A stretch of DNA of 64,000 nt, taken from Pseudevernia furfuracea (lineage: Eukaryota; Ascomycota; Lecanoromycetes; Lecanorales; Parmeliaceae). Positions within the stretch are counted from its first letter, which is position 1. The number at the start of each line of letters is the position of its first letter. A program made the position numbers and the translations under genes. The stretch lies in NCBI GenBank assembly GCA_022315425.1, contig JAIUPT010000028.1:1-64000 (forward strand). Reading direction: 5' to 3'. Shown one piece after another: positions 57,535 through 64,000 of the stretch. The notes under the pieces are model-generated. The model was given only the letters and a program-made list of their open reading frames with translations, did not search any database and was not told where the DNA came from.

Positions 57535-59175
57535 ATGGACGAGACAGGCCCTGCACAGTCGTGGCTCCCGAGTTTTTTGCACAAGCCCAACTCGCGGAAG
57601 GGTTGCTCAGGTGATACTGTTCCACATGAGACTTCGACCTTATTGCCTAAGGGAACAAAAGACTCTGAGCAACCAGAGCAGCCTGAAAATGGAGAGATCT
57701 ATGAGCTTCTCGATGACCTCAGCGAGTCAGAATCGCCATGGAGAGCGGTTCTGAACGAGTTCACGATTTTGTTAAAAGGCTCCATCCCAGTGATCTTAGC
57801 CTACACCCTGCAAAACTCGCTACAAACGGTTTCAGTCGTAATTGTAGGCCGCGGATCACCAGAGGACTTGGCAACTGCAGCTTTCTCGTACATGTTTGCT
57901 ACGAGTACAGCTTGGCTTATTGCATTGGGCGGAACCACCGCATTGGATACCCTATGCTCATCTGCTTTTACAGGAAGCCACGACCGGCATAACCTTGGTG
58001 TTCTACTCCAGAGAGCTTTCATCATCTTAGGAGGGTTCTATATTCCCGTGGCGATCCTCTGGTTCTTTTCCGAGCCGGTTTTCAAGGCTTTGGGACAGGG
58101 AGATCAACTCTCACATGACAGTGCCAGGTTTCTGTGGTGTCTTATACCTGGTGGCTTGGGCTACATATATTTTGAGTGCATGAAGAAGTATTTACAGGCG
58201 CAAGGTAGAATCCACCCCGATCAAGGAACTTGTGCCATAGTGCTAATCTGCCCAGAAATTATGCGACCAGGGACATATGTTTTGATGATTACCTCACCAA
58301 TGAATGCTGGTCTCAACTACCTTTTTGTCTACACGTTCAGAATGGGCCTGCTCGGGGCACCAGTAGCAACCAGCGTCTCTTACTGGCTATCCTTTCTTCT
58401 TCTGCTCGCATATGCACGTTACGTCAAAGGTTGGGAATCTTGGGGTGGATGGTCTCGAAGAAGCCTGCACCACATAGGCACGTTTGCCCGGCTTGCCCTT
58501 CTCGGAACCATCCATGTCGGCACGGAATGGTGGGCATTTGAGATTGTGGCCTTGGTTGCTGGCCGACTTGGCACGATTCCTCTGGCTGCTCAAAGCGTCA
58601 TCATGACTTCAGATCAGGTCATGAACACCATTCCTTTTGGCGTTGGGGTAGCAGCTAGCGCGCGCGTGGGTAACCTGCTTGGTGCCAGAGACGCCAAAGG
58701 GGCGGCGAGAGCAGCAAACACCGCGGCTTGGCTCAGCATGATCTTGGGAGCTGTGGTACTTGTTATCTTGATGGGCAGCAAAGATAGTTTCGCCAAGATC
58801 TTCAACAACGATGTTGATGTTGTCATATTGACCGCGCAAGTTCTCCCCTACGTCGCTCTGTTCCAAATTGCAGACGGCCTCAATTGCAGCTGTGGGGGTT
58901 GCCTACGCGGCATGGGGAGACAGCACATTGGAGCGGCGGTGAACATCGTTAGCTACTACTGCGGCGCCCTTCCACTAGGGATATGGCTTGCATTTCACGG
59001 ATGGGGCCTGGAAGGATTATGGGTGGGACAGTGCATTGCTCTGTACCTGGTTGGGATCGTCGAGTGGATCATCGTTGTGTTGAGCAATTGGGATCATCAG
59101 GTCCGAAAGGCGTTTGAAAGGATGGATGAAGGGGATAGGACAGAGAATGGGATTCCGCCTCTTTCCGATGGTTAG
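57535..59175 (+). CDS. MATE-family multidrug/metabolite transporter
   Basis: A twelve-helix antiporter of the eukaryotic MATE type that exports drugs or metabolites in exchange for cations. Exons 57535-58204 and 58256-59175 give 529 residues. A polar N-terminus of about 80 residues is followed by two six-helix halves. Family blocks seen: ALDTLCSSAFTG in the first half, KKYLQAQ, RPGTYVLMI, PFGVGVAASARVGNLLGA in the second half, and CSCGGCLRGMGRQ. The 51-bp stretch 58205-58255 (GTAGAA ... GCCCAG) is in frame without stop but splits the conserved QAQ-IMRPGTY sequence, so it is read as an intron. No cluster context is evident. Confidence 0.9.
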   Translation: MDETGPAQSWLPSFLHKPNSRKGCSGDTVPHETSTLLPKGTKDSEQPEQPENGEIYELLDDLSESESPWRAVLNEFTILLKGSIPVILAYTLQNSLQTVSVVIVGRGSPEDLATAAFSYMFATSTAWLIALGGTTALDTLCSSAFTGSHDRHNLGVLLQRAFIILGGFYIPVAILWFFSEPVFKALGQGDQLSHDSARFLWCLIPGGLGYIYFECMKKYLQAQGRIHPDQGTCAIVLICPEIMRPGTYVLMITSPMNAGLNYLFVYTFRMGLLGAPVATSVSYWLSFLLLLAYARYVKGWESWGGWSRRSLHHIGTFARLALLGTIHVGTEWWAFEIVALVAGRLGTIPLAAQSVIMTSDQVMNTIPFGVGVAASARVGNLLGARDAKGAARAANTAAWLSMILGAVVLVILMGSKDSFAKIFNNDVDVVILTAQVLPYVALFQIADGLNCSCGGCLRGMGRQHIGAAVNIVSYYCGALPLGIWLAFHGWGLEGLWVGQCIALYLVGIVEWIIVVLSNWDHQVRKAFERMDEGDRTENGIPPLSDG

Positions 59176-59953
59176 GCCGATCGATGCTACACAAGCATAT
59201 TGTACATTTACGAATTCTGGAGGATAGACTAGGAACTTGCTGATTGAAATAATTTTCCACATATGTACCTAGATAACAGGCCCAGGTGTATATGAGCAGG
59301 ATGGGTGCAGCGTCTGACCCATGTAGTCATTCTATTCTAGATGGGTACGATTACGAGAAGGAGAGCAGATAGCAGATAGCAGATATTCCCTGAATGTACG
59401 GTGTGCCGATATCTAACCTAGTACTTGTATAGCGTATAGTTACTAGTGATATTACTCGCAAGTAATATGTTATTGTGATTTACGAACCACGAGTGGAGTA
59501 GTACATTTCTCCACAGTCTTGCCGCTTTCCGAGATCGAGTCCCCCCTCCCACCACTCCCCCTTCACAGCATCTTCTCCGCACCGGTATGCCGCGTGCCTA
59601 CGCTATCCACCTTCTTGATCGGCGACCCGCAGCACGATGATGACACACTTCTCTTCGACTCTGGTGCTCCATAGACTTTCCTTCTAGGTCTCTCTAGGCA
59701 TACGATTACGATTGCGATTGTGATTGCGATTGCCAATAATATACTCTAATCATCTACTCTAGTTAATATTAATGCCAGGCACCATGCTCCAGCACCACGC
59801 TTGAGTAGAGTATGGTAGCTACGAGTAGCGGGGCGTGTAAAGTTATCTATCCCCTCTTCATCTCCCTTGAGGCTGTCCTTGTTTGCCTTTGCTCTGCTGC
59901 TCTTTGCTGCATGCACTTATGTATCTAGCATTTCAATTGACTCATTGACTACC
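59176..59953. other. Intergenic region with short tandem repeats
   Basis: Three copies of AGCAGAT at about 59364-59384 and about five hexamers of the GATTGC/GATTAC type at 59701-59731. No gene. Confidence 0.5.
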
Positions 59954-61514
59954 ATGTTGCTGAATTCCCTTTGCTTCATTGCTTGTGCTGCACTTGCTTC
60001 CGCTCACCCCGACCATGACCAAAAGCCAATCGCTGGACCCCACAAGAGCTTATGGTACAATACCAGGACACCAATCCCTGGCGATGGTGGAACACAGGTA
60101 CTTGCTCCCTTCTCAATGCCCATTGTTTCTAGCTTACCGTGCCAAATAGGCCGACGCCGTCTTCTCAGGCATCTCCACCTTCGGTCGTCTCCCATACTGG
60201 CCCTGCCTTGCAGATGACAGCGAGAAATACGACATCGCTTTCCTAGGTATCCACCCTTCACATCCTCTCCCTTCCCCATCACGCAAGCACTGACCCAAAC
60301 ATCCAGGAGCACCCTTTGACACCGGAACTTCATACCGCCCAGGCGCACGTTTCGGTCCTAATGGCATAAGACAAGGTTCTCGCCGTCTCAATCTCTAGTA
60401 CGTCCAACTTTTCTGATACCAAGGGCTTACCATTGCATGAATGGCAAGGCTCACGCAAAGTGCGATTCAGCGGTGGCTATAACGTCCCCCTCGACGCCAA
60501 CCCTTTCAACAGTTGGGCCACTGTGATCGATTGTGGAGATATACCTGTTACATCGTACGTCTCTACTTCCCAAACTACCACGGAGGATGAGCCGAGCACT
60601 GACATGTCCCCAGCTACGACAATGCCTACGCAATCCAACAAATCGAAGAAGGTCACAACAGCCTCCTCATGCGCGCACCCGCCACAAATGCAAAAGAGAT
60701 CGGCCCTGCCAAGGATAAAAAGACCCTCCCACGCATAATAACTCTGGGTGGCGACCACACCATCACGCTACCTCTCCTGCGCTCCGTCAACAAAGCCTAT
60801 GGTCCCATCAGTGTCATACACTTCGACTCTCACCTCGACACCTGGAAGCCCAAAGTCTTCGGCGGAGCCCCTACGCCTCAAGCCTCCATAAACCACGGCA
60901 CGTATTTCTACCACGCGCATGGAGAAGGACTGTTGGCGAATGATACGAACATACACGCCGGGATCCGCACGACGTTGAGTGGGATGGGCGATTACGACAA
61001 TGATGGATACTGCGGGTTTGAGATTGTGGAGGCGAGGGAGATCGATACGATTGGAATGTCTGGCATAATCAAGAAAATACGAGATCGAGTCGGCACTGAG
61101 AAGCCAGTGTATCTGAGCATCGACATCGACACCTTGGACCCAGCATGTAAGTCCCCTCCCTCCCTTCTACCTCCCCCACACTCTCTCTACTCCCTTCGGC
61201 CCTCACTAACCCAACCCCCCCCCCCCACAGTCGCCCCCGCAACTGGCACGCCCGAAACCGGCGGCTGGACGACGCGCGAACTGCGGACGATAATCCGCGG
61301 GCTTGAAGGCATCAACTTCGTCGCGGCGGACATAGTCGAAGTGGCGCCGGCATACGACACCAATGCCGAGCACACGACGATGGCGGCGGCGGACACGCTG
61401 TTCGAGGTGATGAGTCTGATGGTGAAGAGGGGGCCGATGAGCGTGATGGGGAAGGGGGAGGCCCGGGGGGACGGGGAGAAGGATTCCGTTAGGGGTGGTA
61501 AGAAGGAGGAGTGA
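59954..61514 (+). CDS. Secreted agmatinase/ureohydrolase
   Basis: A manganese enzyme of the arginase family, probably hydrolysing agmatine or another guanidino compound to urea and an amine. Exons 59954-60097, 60150-60246, 60307-60397, 60471-60554, 60614-61146 and 61231-61514 give 410 residues. The start at 59954 gives a signal peptide (MLLNSLCFIACAALASA) with likely cleavage before HPDHD. Metal-binding motifs: GGDHTITLPLL, FDSHLDTW, SIDIDTLDPAFAPATGTPE; GAPFDTGTSYRPGARFGP is the family's opening block. The intron before exon 6 ends in a long C run directly before CAG. The C-terminal 30 residues are polar and specific to this protein. Extracellular agmatinase-like proteins are known in ascomycetes; the substrate is inferred. 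Confidence 0.9.
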
Positions 61515-62499
61515 AAGAGGGGTGGGGGGGAGGGGGAGACGGATGGTGATGGGATGGAGCGAGGCGGGGCGGGATTTAGGATAAGAGTGACAACACATGG
61601 GAATGAGTAAATGAGTAAATGATATACATCGGTTTGATCAATGACTGGTACATAAAGGAAATGAAAAGACGCTTTTCCGCCTATCTCTATTCTACAGCCT
61701 TCTGCCCTCTGGGATCGAGACCACTCTGTCTACAAGTGCCTTAAGGTCGAACTCCAACGTTCGAGCTCCTTGACTCCCCAGGGATATTCACCACCGACTG
61801 AGATGCAAACGATCAATTACACATCTGAACTTCACATTCACATTATTCCCATTCAATCCACTCGTGTCATCTCGCACGCAATGCACCACCCGTTCTCCTA
61901 CAGTAAGTAGTCTGCAATCGATTCCAACCCACTCCCCCTCGTCCCGTCTGCAAAAGGAGAGGTCAAACTTTGGGTAGCCCCTTGACGTCCCAGCGGCCTT
62001 TTGGGGGGGAAAAAAAGAAAAGAAAAAAAAAGAAGTCCTCCCCGGCGCCCGAACACACACTCCTGGCCACCTACTGTAAATAAGTAGGCTGGCGGGCTGG
62101 CTGGCTGGCTCGCTGACTGGCTCTTTGGAAGAAGAGAAAAAGCAAAGAGTCGGTATTATTATTATTGATTGCCTTGCCCGAATGCCCCCCCCCCCCAACT
62201 CTCAAGACACATCTCAGGACCCAAGTGTTCAAACCCCCCCCCCCCCCCCCCCCGAAAAAAAAGAAAGAAAAAGAAGGAAAGAAGAAAAGAAGAAAAGGGA
62301 GAGAGTATCCGGACTCCGGACGGTCCTCGGACTACTTTTGTCGCACAACGCGTTTTGGGAAGCCCGAATGGCCATGCCTCCCGGGCTCGACTTTCACCAA
62401 GCACAACCGGACTGGGGCTTCTCAATACCTTACCAATCAACCAACCAGAGCGAGTCGCCGTACTCTCAAGCATTGTTGCAATTTCACATAGAGTATATA
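61515..62499. other. Intergenic region with C runs and A/G-rich low complexity
   Basis: It contains C runs at about 62185-62196 and 62235-62253, (TGGC)n near 62090-62110 and a GAAA-rich tract at 62254-62300. Frames translated from these (poly-Pro/poly-Lys) are not called. Confidence 0.5.
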
Positions 62500-62695
62500 C
62501 CATCGAGATGATCCGGAGGATAGGGAAACCCGTTGGTCCTTCACAGACGAGACAGAAAAACAGCTCTTCACCGAAATGCCCAAGGGATTGGTTGAAGAAT
62601 ACGCCGGAAAAGCCGACATTTGCTGGTCAGCAGTGGAAATTGAGATTGTGGAGAGGCACAGCGAGCTTAAGACAGTACTAGGCAGCGTAAAGTAA
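62499..62695 (+). CDS. Possible terminal exon of an unidentified small protein
   Basis: Following an ATAG acceptor-like site at about 62495-62498, one frame reads RDDPEDRETRWSFTDETEKQ and continues through LFTEMPKGLVEEYAGKAD and WSAVEIEIVERHSEL to a TAA at 62693-62695. The amphipathic, well-balanced composition looks like protein, unlike the low-complexity sequence upstream. I could not find a convincing upstream exon or start, so this is a partial call that might also be a relic. Confidence 0.35.
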
Positions 62696-62961
62696 ACCGA
62701 TGATCGATTGTGCAGCCTAAAACCTTATGGAAGCATCCTGAGATACGTGATAAGGAAAACTGCCGTTCTCATTATTGATCCTCGACCAGAGTACACCGCA
62801 TGTGCAAGCTCTTCCAGCCATGCTAATGGTACAGAACAGAAAGGTGCAAGATAAGATCCGATGTGTATCTGAAGCCTGCTCCTTCGCATGCACAACACCC
62901 CTCCGTGACAATCTATCCATCTTCAATATTAGTTGAACTGTGTCCTTTGGAGTTTGGTAGC

Positions 62962-63637
62962 TCACTGCAACATTGGTTAGCAAGACACATACTTGAGCCC
63001 TTGAACAATACTCACAGAGATCTCGTCCATGCCAATCTCCCCTCCATTCGTAGCTGGTGCAGCAGAGCCATTTATAGTAGCGGCGGCATCCGTAGTGGCC
63101 GCGGTACCGTTTGCAGCATTGGCGTCGAAGTAATCAACCATCTCTGCGTCAAGCTCATCTGCAGTCTTCGCCTTGGGACGTCCGGCATTGCGGCCACGGC
63201 GTGCTCCACGTCCTCCCACACGTCCCCCACGAGTAGCTGTGCCGTTGGTCGCAGGCTTTGCAGCAGCGGGCTTTGGCTGGTTCTTGCCTTGTCTATTTTG
63301 TGATTAGCATCGATCTCGGGTATACTTCGCGGGATTTGTCATTGACCTACGTTACACGGTCACCCAATCCTTTCACGGGAACTGCTGCAGCTTTGGATGC
63401 ATTGAGGACGACTTCAATCTTCACTGATGTAAGCAAATGATCCATAAGCGAGGCTGGTTTGGCGAGCTTTACCTTCATGGGACGCTTGTCGACCAACATT
63501 CCGTTAAGTTGAACGAGAGCGTCGTCGGCGCTGCCTGGCTTGCTGAAGATGATAGTTGCAATGCCGCGGCTTGTACCGTTGGGTCCGTAGGTGAGCATGG
63601 CCTTTTTGACTTGGCCAACAGATTTGCTGAAATACTC
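62962..63637 (-). CDS. mRNA export factor YRA1/ALY (THO complex subunit 4), 5' end not resolved
   Basis: An RRM adaptor that loads mRNPs for nuclear export. Exons seen: 63637-63473, 63418-63351, 63292-63016 and a final stop codon reached after intron 63015-62965. The RRM half reads EYFSKSVGQVKKAMLTYGPN, SRGIATIIF, and DKRPMK joined to IEVVLNAS across a 54-bp stop-free intron. An RGG/RG-rich basic tract (GGRVGGRGARRGRNAGRPKAK) and ELDAEMVDYF, the UAP56-binding C-terminal motif, follow. The acceptor TATAG at 63638-63642 shows that at least one 5' exon lies further right, perhaps beyond the window. Confidence 0.82.
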
Positions 63638-63642
63638 CTATA

Positions 63643-64000
63643 GTGAAAAATTTGGTATCGAGTCAGTTCACTGGTATGCCGTCAAAAGTTGTGTAAAGGA
63701 TACGGCAAAATGGTGAGCGAGCCCAAGGAGAAGACATCTATAGAGAGCCAGGACCAGTCAAATTGATCCCTGCTACTAGAGCATCAGCGAGCGAGCAGCA
63801 AGCGTTAATAGGGTTAGTAGACACCAGTTTCGATACTTCGAAATCATTGTCGGTCTTCTGCAAGACCGATCGCCCGATGAACGGCTTTTTTATCCGTGAA
63901 GGTGGCCCATCTTCTACCTCGAAGTGGCTCTTATAAGATGCGTTAACCCCACTCGTCGTTGCACGCAGTGACATCAGCGATGTTGAAGGTCTTCAGGATG
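63643..64000. other. Probable 5' intron/upstream part of YRA1 gene
   Basis: It should include the intron upstream of 63637 and possibly the first exon. A 78-codon minus-strand frame (63974-63738) does not continue the RRM, so no exon is assigned. Confidence 0.3.

Noticed and set aside
62125..62681. Overlapping poly-Pro/poly-Lys ORFs in three frames
   Set aside because: They are translations of C runs and a GAAA-rich tract; length is due to low complexity, not coding constraint.
1..64000. tRNA, rRNA or CRISPR features
   Set aside because: I looked for tRNA arm patterns and for regular spaced repeats; apart from the 22-bp promoter array nothing fits, and CRISPR is not expected in a fungal nuclear genome.

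Overview
The window looks like nuclear DNA of a filamentous ascomycete (Pezizomycotina, probably a Dothideomycete). Genes carry many short introns of 45-130 bp with GT-AG ends. A highly reducing polyketide synthase (HR-PKS) cluster sits beside ordinary housekeeping genes, and non-coding stretches include a mutated retrotransposon and an AT-rich relic. The taxon is inferred from gene content and style, not from a marker gene.

Layout. 1-5819: a Ty1/copia element with identical 133-bp LTRs (the left one cut by the window edge) but a coding region wrecked by stops. 6302-21477: a decaying secondary-metabolite cluster with an HR-PKS (minus, one frameshift before the ACP), an alpha/beta hydrolase of the polyketide-transferase/thiohydrolase type (plus, intact), a cytochrome P450 pseudogene (plus, frameshift and nonsense), a stray fragment of a PKS enoyl-reductase domain, and an intact 14-TM MFS exporter (minus). 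The PKS and hydrolase diverge from a 1.5-kb intergenic region holding five copies of a motif at exact 22-bp spacing. 22244-25758: the GPI-anchor ethanolamine-phosphate transferase LAS21/GPI7, whose 3' end runs into an LTR-like repeat and then a 0.6-kb AT-rich block (25926-26560).

27.5-64 kb is mostly conserved core genome: two small acidic proteins that look like members of one unnamed family, a 2EXR/F-box-like protein, an SPX-ankyrin-GDPD protein (PHO81/NUC-2/GDE1 type), a 42-residue Cys-rich protein in two exons, the DEAH helicase PRP43, the arginine methyltransferase PRMT5/Skb1, a small secreted protein, OST4, the CCCH protein TMA46, a long Q/N-rich C2H2 zinc-finger protein, ribosomal protein L26 (uL24), a MATE transporter, a secreted agmatinase-type ureohydrolase and a YRA1/ALY mRNA-export factor running towards the right edge. 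Several neighbours are divergent pairs sharing a promoter region: PKS/hydrolase, PRP43/PRMT5, OST4/TMA46 and C2H2 gene/RPL26.

Main points for follow-up: (i) hypermutation of the copia coding region and of the AT-rich block in CpC/CpA context with CpG spared, while LTRs and leader are untouched; (ii) the helically phased 22-bp motif array between PKS and hydrolase; (iii) selective decay of the cluster; (iv) an unnamed small-protein family; (v) four introns whose length is a multiple of three with no stop, easily mistaken for coding sequence. Exon joins were worked out by reading splice signals and frame by eye. For the multi-exon genes given with explicit joins, the summed exon lengths divide by three; the PKS and P450 sums do so only after allowing one inserted or deleted base.
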